Part shown: one piece after another, positions 39,382 to 47,981 of the stretch
How positions within the stretch are numbered: the first letter of the stretch is position 1
How the letters are laid out: every line of letters starts with the position of its first letter
Assembly (NCBI RefSeq): GCF_000259275.1
Contig: NC_017735.1
Span: 1,769,667-1,833,666, forward strand
Direction of reading: 5' to 3'
Length of the DNA: 64,000 nucleotides
Source of the DNA: Helicobacter cetorum MIT 99-5656
GTDB lineage: Bacteria; Campylobacterota; Campylobacteria; Campylobacterales; Helicobacteraceae
Made by a program: the position numbers and the translations under genes
Notes under the pieces: generated by a model
What the model was told of the DNA's origin: nothing
What the model saw: only the letters and a program-made list of their open reading frames with translations
Databases searched by the model: none

Positions 39382-39648
39382 TTTCTTCATTGAAAATCTT
39401 TTTATGCATTTCATTCATGGATTTCAAGCCATCAAATGCTAGAAGATTTTTTCAAAAATGACTTATAGGGCTTAGTGTAATCAGTGCTTGTATTATTTAA
39501 TCCATAGCTGTTTTATTGACAACATCTTTTTTTGTTGCTAGTATTCTTCAAATCTAATCTCTACACTTTTAGTTTTGAGATATATTTGTTGTTAAGTTAG
39601 CACGCTTAAAGATGCTGGCTGAGATTTTAGAAATTGAAAGGATTAATT
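39382..39648. other. 267-bp intergenic gap
   Basis: No gene is seen. The sequence is AT-rich and ends in AAAGGA before the next start. No strong terminator hairpin was found after glnH. Confidence 0.3.
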
Positions 39649-40200
39649 GTGAGTTACTTTTCTTGCTACAAGCACTGGTTGAAGGTTTCATTAGTCGGTT
39701 TGTTAGGGGCTTCGCTTTTTAGCACACAAGCCTTTGCTAGAAGTTTTGTTGATGGGGATTTAGATATCCAAAAATTTGATTCTTCAGAGTCACTTTTGAA
39801 AAAAGGCGACCCCAATGGCGTTCATAAGGTCCAAGTCAGAGATTATAAAGGCAAAATGCATGAAGCTGAAATCCATTCAGAAATACGCATTATGCTTAAA
39901 CCTGGAGTTAAGAACGAAGTTAAAAAAGGTAAAATTTATAGCGTGCAAATCAACAATGGCATGTGCTATGCCTTTAGAATGCTACAAACCGGTGATACTA
40001 CAGGTCTTGACCCCAAAGAGTTTCCTAAACAAAGCCGTAAAGAAAAAGGTAGAGTTGTAACCTTGATTGGAAAAGATGAAGTGCCATCTCTTGTTTTAGA
40101 AACAGATTGTCAAGTGAATGATATTGAAAAGCTATCCATTGTGGGTAATTTTGATGGAACCGGCTTTCTCACTGAGTATAAATTTAAAAAAGCTCAGTAG
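39649..40200 (+). CDS. Secreted protein of unknown function, paralogue 1
   Basis: 183 residues from a GTG at 39649, chosen because AAAGGA stands 7 bases upstream and a signal peptide follows (VSLVGLLGASLFSTQAFA). The mature protein is periplasmic or secreted. It shares a pattern with the next gene: DxxIQK near the mature start, IYSVQINNGMCYAF with a cysteine, and a second cysteine (ETDCQ) before a conserved-looking strand ending EYKF. The cysteine pair suggests one disulfide. By position between glnH and gluP it corresponds to H. pylori HP1173. Function unknown. Confidence 0.7.
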   Translation: MSYFSCYKHWLKVSLVGLLGASLFSTQAFARSFVDGDLDIQKFDSSESLLKKGDPNGVHKVQVRDYKGKMHEAEIHSEIRIMLKPGVKNEVKKGKIYSVQINNGMCYAFRMLQTGDTTGLDPKEFPKQSRKEKGRVVTLIGKDEVPSLVLETDCQVNDIEKLSIVGNFDGTGFLTEYKFKKAQ

Positions 40201-40226
40201 TCTTTCTTCAAGTCTTCGTTTTTTGG

Positions 40227-40254
40227 AAAAATCTCTTTAGCTAGGGAGATTTTT
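40227..40254 (+). terminator. Rho-independent terminator
   Basis: AAAAATCTC (40227-40235), a 10-nt loop, and GAGATTTTT (40246-40254), followed by CTTATT. A symmetric A/T-flanked stem after the first paralogue gene. Confidence 0.75.
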
Positions 40255-40275
40255 CTTATTCTACAAGGATTAGTG

Positions 40276-40815
40276 ATGTTTCTCGCCAGATTTTACACCA
40301 AAAAGTTTTTAAAAATGTTGTTTGCGTGCACTTTGATTTCAAATCTTGTAACAGCCAAGAAACTAGAAAATAAGGATTTTGAAATCCAAAAAAATGAAGT
40401 TTCAAAATCTATAGACCAAACTCTTAAAGCACATTTCCAAACTTATCAAACAGAATTGAAAATCACCTCTAAATACCCAAGCATTCGCCCTGTAGAGATT
40501 TATAGCACACAAATTAATCTTGGCAAGTGCGAAGGGTATCAGCCTAGTTTTGAAAACAATAACGAAAAATTTGAGAAGGTTTATAATCAAAATCCGGGTA
40601 TTACTTTAGAAAGACTTGTTGCAGGACAAAAGGCACGCACAGAAGATAAAAATAAGAGCATTGCTATTTTAAGAAGTAGAATGTTATCCAAAGACGAATG
40701 GATTTATGGGCATTTTAAAATAGTTACACCCTGTGCTATTAAAGAGATAAAAAAGGTTGTTTTATGGGGACTTTTTGAAAATGAGCCTTTTAAAATAGAG
40801 CATGATTTTAAATAA
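40276..40815 (+). CDS. Secreted protein of unknown function, paralogue 2
   Basis: 179 residues from ATG 40276 with AAGGAT upstream. A signal peptide (MLFACTLISNLVTA) precedes the mature protein. It shares with the preceding gene the start DFEIQK, the segment IYSTQINLGKCEGY, and a second cysteine (TPCAIKEI) before a C-terminal strand region (EPFKIEHDFK). The pair therefore looks like a duplication followed by strong divergence. Function unknown. Confidence 0.65.
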   Translation: MFLARFYTKKFLKMLFACTLISNLVTAKKLENKDFEIQKNEVSKSIDQTLKAHFQTYQTELKITSKYPSIRPVEIYSTQINLGKCEGYQPSFENNNEKFEKVYNQNPGITLERLVAGQKARTEDKNKSIAILRSRMLSKDEWIYGHFKIVTPCAIKEIKKVVLWGLFENEPFKIEHDFK

Positions 40816-40909
40816 TGGGTTGAAATGAAAAAGCGGGCGATTATTTCTGCTTAAAACTCAGTTAGGAATAATGGCATTTCTTTTAATCATTTGCACTTGG
40901 GGTATTCTG

Positions 40910-41186
40910 TCAAACGCTTTTTTCAACATAAGATTCAGCAAGCTGTGAGTCTTTTTCTACGCATTCACCCTTTTTATACAACTGACCCAAACTATATAAA
41001 GCTACAGGACTACTACCAAGCATTCTTAGATGTTTTATTGTATTAGGACAATCTTGTTTAGGATAAACTCTCTTAACCATTACCATATGAGAGAACACCC
41101 ACTCACCATAAACGCCACATCTAAAGCTATAAACACTAACTCAAGATGGCGTTTTACCTCTCTCTCTCTCTCTCTCTTAAAATCAA
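40910..41186 (-). pseudogene. Broken or phase-off lipoprotein gene with Sel1-like end
   Basis: AAGGAG (41195-41200) lies 8 bases before a TTG at 41186, which enters a (CT)10 tract (read AG) and then stops. Shifting by two bases gives VKRHLELVFIALDVAFMVSGC, a lipoprotein signal with lipobox. That frame ends soon after in SLIW. A third frame then encodes 62 residues with a Sel1-like stretch (ALYSLGQLYKKGECVEKD) to a stop at 40910. So at least two shifts are needed to restore one protein: one in the repeat tract, one after the lipobox. It is most likely a decayed phase-variable lipoprotein gene. Confidence 0.6.
41158..41177 (-). repeat. (CT)10 dinucleotide tract
   Basis: Twenty bases of exact CT repeat at the 5' end of the broken lipoprotein gene. 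Nine or twelve units would put the TTG start in frame with the lipoprotein signal. Confidence 0.75.
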
Positions 41187-41264
41187 TCTGAAAACTCCTT
41201 TTAATATTAAAAAATAGTTTTCAAAGTATAGCAAAACTTTGACAACTAGTTTTAAAAAAGATAC

Positions 41265-42488
41265 TCAAGAGTTTTCTTGTTGCCTATGCCCTTTAAGAGC
41301 AAAGAACAAAATGTAAAAATAGCATAATAACGGCACTGCATAAGCATAGAGCAAGTTCAAATCGGTTGCAGTCAGCATGTCTGTAACAATTCCTTGAATG
41401 GGTGGGATTAACGCCCCCCCTACAATAGCCATACTAATCACTCCAGAAGCCTTAGAAGTGAGAGCCCCTAGATTAAGCGTAGCCAAAGAAAAGATAGTAG
41501 GAAACATGATAGAGTTAAAAAAGCCCACAAAAGTCAAAGCAAATAAAGCGATTTTACCCCCAACAATAATGGCTAGAGCAATGAGAATGATAGAGCTTAA
41601 GGCATTGAAAGCTAGGTATTTATTAGGAGCGATTTTATTCATCAAGACACTACCTAAGAAACGCCCCACCATTGCTCCCCCCCAATAATACACTAAGTAA
41701 TGTGCACTTGTTTGAGCGTCTAAATTTAAAAGCTTTTCAAAACTTAAGACCAAGAATGAGCCAATACTAACTTCTGCCCCCACATAAAAAAAGATTCCTA
41801 AAGCCCCAAAAGTAAAATGTTTGCATGAAAACAAACTTTTTTGTATGGCGGATTTAGGCATTTCTTTTTCTATGTTGGGTAATTTTAAAAGATACATAAT
41901 AAGTGCTAGGACAAGAGAAAACATTGCTAAGCCTAGATAGGGCATTTGAACGCTTTTAGCATCAGCTAGTTTATCTATTAAGCTTGCATTATCGCCTATT
42001 TTTGTCGTGCTAAAGATTAACAAGCTTCCAAAGATAGGCCCTAAGGTCGTGCCAAGCGAGTTGAACGCTTGAACTAAAACTAAATTCCTAGCCTCTTTAC
42101 CCTTTGAAAGCAAGGTTACAAAAGGGTTACCTGCGGTTTGTAAGCACACAATACCACTAGCCAGAATAAATAACGCTCCCAAAAACACCCCATAAGAGCC
42201 TAAATGAGCCGCCGGATAAAATAACGCACACCCACTTGCAGTAATCACAAAACCAAGCACCACACCAAAAGGATAGCCGATTTTACTAATCACATTTCCA
42301 AACACCCCACCCATAATAAAATACGCTCCAAAAAAGCAAAATTGAATGAGTGAGGCCTCAAAATAGGTCAAGTCAAAAATGGGTTTTAAATGCGGGATTA
42401 AAATATCATTTAAAACCGTGATAAAACCCATTAAGAAAAACAACGCCGTTAAACTCATCAACGCTAAATTATTAGAAGTTTTTTGCAT
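41265..42488 (-). CDS. gluP: Glucose/galactose proton symporter
   Basis: A 407-residue MFS transporter with about twelve membrane helices. The FGHS-family look is clear: FLMGFITVLNDILIPHLK at the N-terminus, QTAGNPFVTLLSKGKEARN, and LVQAFNSLGTTLGPIFG. In H. pylori the homologue HP1174 is the only known sugar importer. The window also encodes the glucokinase and Entner-Doudoroff enzymes that would use its product. Confidence 0.92.
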   Translation of the reverse strand: MQKTSNNLALMSLTALFFLMGFITVLNDILIPHLKPIFDLTYFEASLIQFCFFGAYFIMGGVFGNVISKIGYPFGVVLGFVITASGCALFYPAAHLGSYGVFLGALFILASGIVCLQTAGNPFVTLLSKGKEARNLVLVQAFNSLGTTLGPIFGSLLIFSTTKIGDNASLIDKLADAKSVQMPYLGLAMFSLVLALIMYLLKLPNIEKEMPKSAIQKSLFSCKHFTFGALGIFFYVGAEVSIGSFLVLSFEKLLNLDAQTSAHYLVYYWGGAMVGRFLGSVLMNKIAPNKYLAFNALSSIILIALAIIVGGKIALFALTFVGFFNSIMFPTIFSLATLNLGALTSKASGVISMAIVGGALIPPIQGIVTDMLTATDLNLLYAYAVPLLCYFYILFFALKGHRQQENS

Positions 42489-42603
42489 GCCATTTCCTTT
42501 TATTGAGAACTATTACAAAAACAATGCTATTGTAATTCTGTTTGTTTTAAGACAAGAAACCCTTTGAATGAAAAAAAACTGCTTGAAAATGGGTAAAAAA
42601 TTC

Positions 42604-42625
42604 TAAGTCCTATAAAAAGGACTTA
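42604..42625 (-). terminator. Rho-independent terminator of the purine permease gene
   Basis: An exact 8-bp stem (TAAGTCCT, 6-nt loop, AGGACTTA) overlapping the stop codon. On the minus strand it is followed by a T6 run. Confidence 0.7.
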
Positions 42626-43930
42626 ACGAAAAATGAATACAAAAAAAGAAATGACACAGAGCATTATAATACCAAGATTAATCGCTTTGAAGTCTTTTTG
42701 CACTAATTTGATAATCGTATAAGAGAGAAAACCAAAAGCTAAACCATCTGTAATGGAATAAGTTAAGGGCATCATCACCACGGTTAGAAAAGTAGAAACA
42801 CTAACAGCGATGTCTTTGAAATTCACGCCTTCTAACGCACTAAACATCAAAACCCCCACCATAACAAGCACCGGATAAATCGCATTAGAAGGAATGGCCT
42901 TTAAGAGTGGCAAGCAAAAAAGCGTTAAAACAAAAAGTAATCCGGTAAAAACCGCTGTAAGCCCTGTGCGCCCACCCTCTTCAACCCCACTCGCACTCTC
43001 TATAAAAGCGGTAGTAGTAGAAACCCCTACAAACGCACTCGCCAAAGAAACCCCTGCATCAGCTTCTAAAGTCTTTTCTAAAGCTTTGCTTTTTTCTTTT
43101 TCATTAAAAAAGCCTGTTCTATAGCCAATGCCTCCAAGCGTGCCTAAAGAATCAAATAAATCGGTAACAAAAAAAGTAACTACCACCGGCACTAAGGCTA
43201 AGGTGAAAGTGCCACTCGCATCATAAAAAATGCCTTTAATGTCTAGCTCTAAAGCAATAGGGCTAATACTAGCGGGCATGGAGAAAAACTCTTTAGGGTA
43301 GGGGGATAGCTGAAAGACCCAAGCAATGATTGAAGTGATTAATACGGCTAAAATAAAAGAACCCTTAATTTTAAGCGTAGTTAGGGCAAAGATTAAGACT
43401 ACCCCCACAACCCCTAATAATACTTGTGGGTCGCTAAAATCGCCTAAGGTTACAAGCGTAGCCTTATGAGTAACTACAATATGCATCTCTTTGAGTCCAA
43501 TAAATGCGATAAACGCCCCTATTCCCGCACTTACAGCTCGTCTTAAATCACTAGGAATGCTTCGCATAACCCAGCTACGAAAATTCGTAAAAGACAAAAT
43601 GACAAAAATCGCCCCAGAGAGCGCTACAATGCCTAAAGCACTCTGCCAAGGTAATTTTAAACCCTGAACAAGTCCATAGCTAAAATAGGCTGATAGCCCT
43701 AAGCCCACACTCATTGCAATGGGGGTGTTTGCCCATAGTCCGTTAAAAATGCTTGCTAGGATAGTGATGATAGAGGTTGCAGATAAAAGGGCTTCATAAG
43801 GCATATTAGCTTGAGAAAGAATGAGAGCGTTCAGTGGCACAATGTAAATCATTGTGATAAAGGTCGTTAAGCCAGCTCTAAACTCAGTGGCTATGTTTGT
43901 GTTGTGTTCTTTAAGCTTGAAAAACCCCAT
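42623..43930 (-). CDS. Purine permease, AzgA/NCS2-like
   Basis: A 435-residue inner-membrane transporter. It begins MGFFKLKEHNTNIATEFRAG and continues with TFITMIYIVPLNA, WANTPIAMSVGLGLSAYFSY, and SASGVEEGGRTGLTAVFTG, all typical of hypoxanthine/guanine/adenine permeases of the AzgA/PbuG type. It probably supports purine salvage, because H. pylori-type bacteria lack de novo purine synthesis. By position it corresponds to HP1175. Confidence 0.85.
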   Translation of the reverse strand: MGFFKLKEHNTNIATEFRAGLTTFITMIYIVPLNALILSQANMPYEALLSATSIITILASIFNGLWANTPIAMSVGLGLSAYFSYGLVQGLKLPWQSALGIVALSGAIFVILSFTNFRSWVMRSIPSDLRRAVSAGIGAFIAFIGLKEMHIVVTHKATLVTLGDFSDPQVLLGVVGVVLIFALTTLKIKGSFILAVLITSIIAWVFQLSPYPKEFFSMPASISPIALELDIKGIFYDASGTFTLALVPVVVTFFVTDLFDSLGTLGGIGYRTGFFNEKEKSKALEKTLEADAGVSLASAFVGVSTTTAFIESASGVEEGGRTGLTAVFTGLLFVLTLFCLPLLKAIPSNAIYPVLVMVGVLMFSALEGVNFKDIAVSVSTFLTVVMMPLTYSITDGLAFGFLSYTIIKLVQKDFKAINLGIIMLCVISFFVFIFR

Positions 43931-44095
43931 GTTAGATAACTCCTTATTGTTTGGTATAGATTAATTTAATAAGGGGTTTTTAGAGTTATATTATTACGAT
44001 TATTTTTTTAAAATTACCTTAAGAAACCTAGTTGTGCCGCTTGAAGTCAATAGAAACAAGAAAAAATATCATTTTGTAAACTTGTGTTTTTTTAA

Positions 44096-45091
44096 GTGGG
44101 TGGAAGCTTTTTAATCGGTCAAGGTGAACAAAAACGCACCATTACCACCTTAGAACCATCTCATTTACCCCCTGTAATGCTACCGCCAAATTTACCCAAG
44201 CAAACACCACAGAATAGCCCTGTTTCATCAAAGGGTGAGCCTAGTGGGAAATCCAAACAAGAAAATCCAAGTCCACAGCCTGTGTCAAGTCCGCCCCATT
44301 CGCCACCACCACAACAGCAACACCAAGAACATAGTCCCCAAGAAAAACCAGCTGAACTACCGCCAAATCCCCAACCACAAGTCCAAGACCCACCGCCAGA
44401 AAAATCCAGCCCAATAGAAAGCCCAAATCCACAAGAAAATCCAACTTCAAAATCTAAACCCACAAATCCCCCACAACCTAGAGCTGAAAACCAACCAGAT
44501 ATTAACCAACAAGTCCAAAATATAGCTAGGCAAGATTACACGGAAAAAGTTATAAAATACCGAACAGATAAAGATACAGCTATGGATAATGCTTCACAGA
44601 CAGGCGAAGCATACACAAGATACACGAAATGGTGTGTAAAAAACGCACAAAGATATAACGACCAAGCACATAATTGTATTAGTATTTGGGGTAAAAACGC
44701 ACATATATATGAAGTAGAATATAATAAGATTTTTAACGAGCATACTTATCCAAACGCTGTTTTGCCAAATTGCCCTATGCCAAGCGGTTTTCCTATGCCA
44801 AGCGGTTACAATGAAAACACCTTAGCTGAAAAAAATTGCTTTGAGTATGGTAATGCTGATAATATCATTACGACAAGCATGCCCACAGATATTCCTAACT
44901 TAGCAAACTATTTTTACCGCCTACTAACCTTACAAACAAACCGCTATACTCAAACCAACCTTTCAAATTTAGTGTCTGTTTCCAAACAAACCACTCTCCA
45001 TTATGGGGTTAGTCTAGCTATAGGATACAAACATTTCTTTGTGCCTAGATTTGGATTAAGAACTTATGCTAATATTGAATACCTTGTATAG
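44096..45091 (+). pseudogene. Outer-membrane protein fragment with proline-rich passenger
   Basis: A 331-residue open frame with a stop directly before its GTG and no signal peptide. It starts GGSFLIGQGEQ, resembling the mature start of Hop proteins. Residues about 20-140 are extremely rich in Pro, Gln, Ser and Glu. It ends IGYKHFFVPRFGLRTYANIEYLV, where Hop proteins normally begin the C-terminal barrel, so both export signal and most of the barrel are missing. It lies where H. pylori has the hopQ locus after HP1175. Most likely it is a decayed outer-membrane protein gene; expression is doubtful. Confidence 0.6.
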
Positions 45092-45143
45092 CATGTTTAT
45101 TAGTTATTATTATTTGTTTTAAATTGGGTTATAAGGGGGGGGA

Positions 45144-45635
45144 TTAAGTCTGCGTGCATCCGATAGGTTTTTTATGGTGATTTTTAATAAAATCCTTTAA
45201 AATCACATTTTCAGCTCTTTTGGAAGTAGGGAAACTATCTTGATAAGTTTTACCAAATAAGTTGTAGGTGGGTTGTTCGGGGAAAAAGGCATATACTTGC
45301 ACAACTTCATTAATCTTTAAAAGCGATTGCAACACAAAATAGTTTGTTGTAGAATTTGTGCCATTGATACGATACTCTACTTTGCCACAATTATAAGATT
45401 GCACTCGCTTGGTAATAGGCGTAATACTATGACCGATTTTAAAGATTTTGCCTTGAATAACAAACACATATACAAGCCCTTCAGTTTTCATGTTCTCTTC
45501 ATCAATGGCTTTGATTTCTAACTTTTCTAAGTCATTATTAGGAATTAACTCGCACAACAAGTTAAAATGTTCTTTATATTCAAAGTCTCTATAATCAATT
45601 TCATCTTTTAAGTCATCAATACTTTTTAAAATCAC
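45144..45635 (-). CDS. GIY-YIG restriction endonuclease, Hpy188I-like
   Basis: A 163-residue protein with a GIY-YIG-type core: VYVFVIQGKIFKIGHSITP. In Hpy188I the catalytic residues reported are Tyr63, Lys73, His76, Arg84 and Glu149. Here Tyr56, Lys66, His69, Arg77 and Glu142 occur with exactly the same spacings (+10, +13, +21, +86). The length is also close. It would cut TCNGA if specificity is conserved. The GTG start overlaps the methyltransferase stop by 4 bp. The residue numbers for Hpy188I are from memory of the published structure. Confidence 0.85.
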   Translation of the reverse strand: MILKSIDDLKDEIDYRDFEYKEHFNLLCELIPNNDLEKLEIKAIDEENMKTEGLVYVFVIQGKIFKIGHSITPITKRVQSYNCGKVEYRINGTNSTTNYFVLQSLLKINEVVQVYAFFPEQPTYNLFGKTYQDSFPTSKRAENVILKDFIKNHHKKPIGCTQT

Positions 45636-46915
45636 AATATTTTTATTTTTTGCTTTTGCCCATAATACGCTCCATTAAATTTGTGGATAAACTTCAGCTC
45701 TTGCTTAGTTAAAGAAATGCTTTCTAATAAAGGGAAATGCTGTAACACTCTAATGTTATTAAAATTGCCATAACGAGTGAGATTATTAAGAAAAATATAA
45801 ATCTCATTGTCTAATTCAGATTTAATTTTTAAAGCTTCTTCATAGCTTTTGCAACGCACAAATGCAATGCTTTGTGTCATGCCACAATCATCAATAAATG
45901 TGTTGTATTGATTAGTCAAAGACAAAAAGACTTTGTAGCCTTCTTGGTATTTATGGGGGATTTTACTATATACGACTTGACTAGGGGTATGGATAAGCTT
46001 GTAAGGGTAGTCTTTGTTCGGAATGGGCGATAAAAATTCTTTTTTAGTCGTTCTGTGTAAAAAGCTTGTGGTTTCTATTTTATAGGTAGGTAAATTAGCA
46101 TTATTAATGGTTTTGTCTAAAATACTACAAACTAATTCATTCAAATACAAGGGGATAAAATTTAAATGAGTTTTAAGCAAAACTCTTTGCGTGTCTTTTA
46201 AAACATAATGATTATAAACGCTAAAACTCCTTTGATTAGGGACTTTTTGCAATAAAAACCAAGTGAAAGATGAACCCACTTTTTTAAAATATTTTTTAGC
46301 CCCACCTATATTAAGATGGATAAATTGATATTGTGAGAGCAAGCTAGGCAAAACATTTCTATCCGAAAAACTCATCCAGTGGTTAGGCACAATAAATAAA
46401 ATGTAGCCCCCATTTTTTGTAAGCTCTAAGGCTTTTTTAATAAAATCTCTGGCTAGATTATGGTTTTTAGAAGTGCGACCTAGTGCGTTAAATTTAGCAA
46501 AAGGCGGGTTAGCCACGATTAAATCATAAAGCGTAGCATTATCAAATTCCAAAAAATCCTTACAACTCAAATGGATATTATTTCCAAAATATTTTTTAAC
46601 ATGCTCAATGCGTTTGGGGTTAATCTCATTAAAATACAGGTTATTTAAAGAAGTCTTGGTTCTCAAGTAAGCAAAAAAATTTCCATTTCCACAGCAACAA
46701 TCTAAAATTTTTAAATTTTCTTGTCTAAAAAAATCGCTAGGAATAGTGTCTATCATTTCTTTTACACAATCTAATGGAGTGCAAATATCGTTAGAATTGA
46801 CAAAGTGGCTTGTGTCAAGATTGAGTGCGTCAAAATAAGATTTGATTTGTGAAAAGTCATGTAGTTTTATGTGTCTGTATTTTAAAATGGGCTTTTTTTC
46901 CGAGAGAGCCAACAC
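45632..46915 (-). CDS. N6-adenine methyltransferase partner of the Hpy188I-like enzyme
   Basis: A 427-residue gamma-type adenine methyltransferase: SAM motif I LDCCCGNGNFFAYL (about residue 70), catalytic motif IV LIVANPPFAKFN, and FIVPNHWMS downstream. The C-terminal half should hold the target-recognition domain. It precedes the nuclease with a 4-bp overlap, so it protects before cutting can begin. The pair sits at a junction between the HP1175-type and HP0047-type blocks. The GTG start is tentative. Confidence 0.88.
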   Translation of the reverse strand: MLALSEKKPILKYRHIKLHDFSQIKSYFDALNLDTSHFVNSNDICTPLDCVKEMIDTIPSDFFRQENLKILDCCCGNGNFFAYLRTKTSLNNLYFNEINPKRIEHVKKYFGNNIHLSCKDFLEFDNATLYDLIVANPPFAKFNALGRTSKNHNLARDFIKKALELTKNGGYILFIVPNHWMSFSDRNVLPSLLSQYQFIHLNIGGAKKYFKKVGSSFTWFLLQKVPNQRSFSVYNHYVLKDTQRVLLKTHLNFIPLYLNELVCSILDKTINNANLPTYKIETTSFLHRTTKKEFLSPIPNKDYPYKLIHTPSQVVYSKIPHKYQEGYKVFLSLTNQYNTFIDDCGMTQSIAFVRCKSYEEALKIKSELDNEIYIFLNNLTRYGNFNNIRVLQHFPLLESISLTKQELKFIHKFNGAYYGQKQKIKIL

Positions 46916-46980
46916 TTAAACCTTTCTTATTTCAATGATTGTTAGGGCGATTATGCCAAAAATTAGCTTGAAATTCTATT

Positions 46981-47979
46981 CTAGCAAATCCTAGGCAAAA
47001 TTTCGCCTTCTGACATTTCTAAAATTCTTTCAAAACCCCATGCATTTTTTAAAACCACACTTGGATAGGGGTTTTTAAACACTTCACCTATAATGCAAGC
47101 GTTTTTGCCTTTTTCGTTAGCATGCAAGAGTTCTAGAGCTTTTTTAGCATCTTCTTTATCCATAGCTAGGACAAATACCCCTTCATTAGCTAATGCGTAA
47201 GGTTCTAGCCCTAAAATCTCACAAATGCCTTTAGTTTCTTCTTTCAAAGGAATTTTGTCTTCTTCTATAATGATTTTTACAATTGAACTACTCGCCCATT
47301 CATTCAACACGCTTGCTAGTCCGCCCCTAGTTGCATCTCTTAGGGCATAAATTTTTAAATCGCTTAAAAATAGGGGTTTTAATAAAGGATAGAGCAATTG
47401 ACAATCACTTTCTAAACTCGTTTTTAGCTTGATTTCATTACGCATAGCAAACAAGCTTGCCCCATGGTTTGCGATACTATCGCTTACAATGATGACTTGA
47501 TTAGCTTTTAGATTTTGTGAAGAAATCTCTGACTTTATAATTTTACCAATGCATGTGGTGTTAATAAAGAGCTTATCCACGCTCCCCTTTGGCACGACCT
47601 TAGTGTCTAATGAGAGTAGTTTCAGATTAGCTAATTTTAATTGCTCTTGAATGGAATTTAAAATCTGTTTTAGCAAGCTAATTTCTAAGCCTTCTTCCAA
47701 AATAAAGCCCATGTTTAAATAAAGCGGTTCACCCCCTTGCATGCTCACATCATTCGCACTCCCACAAACACAGAGCTTGCCTATATCGCCCCCATTAAAA
47801 ACTAAGGGCGTAATGACAAAACTATCCGTGCTGACACAATACTCCCCATTAGCTCTAAACTTAGGGGCGTCTTCATTAAAAACGATGATAAATTCTTTTA
47901 AATAAGGCATAAACACTTGCTCAATTAACGCATTAGTTTCTTGCCCCCCATTCCCGCACGCTAGAGTTACATGATTCAT
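46981..47979 (-). CDS. hypE: Hydrogenase maturation factor HypE
   Basis: A 332-residue protein that dehydrates the carbamoyl group on its C-terminal cysteine to make the cyanide ligands of [NiFe] hydrogenase. It has the N-terminal LACGNGGQETNALI, GDIGKLCVCGSANDVSMQGG, RDATRGGLASVLNEWA and the invariant C-terminus PRIC. HypF, its partner, is directly upstream. Confidence 0.95.
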   Translation of the reverse strand: MNHVTLACGNGGQETNALIEQVFMPYLKEFIIVFNEDAPKFRANGEYCVSTDSFVITPLVFNGGDIGKLCVCGSANDVSMQGGEPLYLNMGFILEEGLEISLLKQILNSIQEQLKLANLKLLSLDTKVVPKGSVDKLFINTTCIGKIIKSEISSQNLKANQVIIVSDSIANHGASLFAMRNEIKLKTSLESDCQLLYPLLKPLFLSDLKIYALRDATRGGLASVLNEWASSSIVKIIIEEDKIPLKEETKGICEILGLEPYALANEGVFVLAMDKEDAKKALELLHANEKGKNACIIGEVFKNPYPSVVLKNAWGFERILEMSEGEILPRIC

Positions 47980-47981
47980 TT

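Noticed and set aside
44161..44463. Gly/Cys-rich open frame opposite the proline-rich fragment
   Set aside because: It is the complementary shadow of CCA/CCT-rich codons and has no ribosome site.
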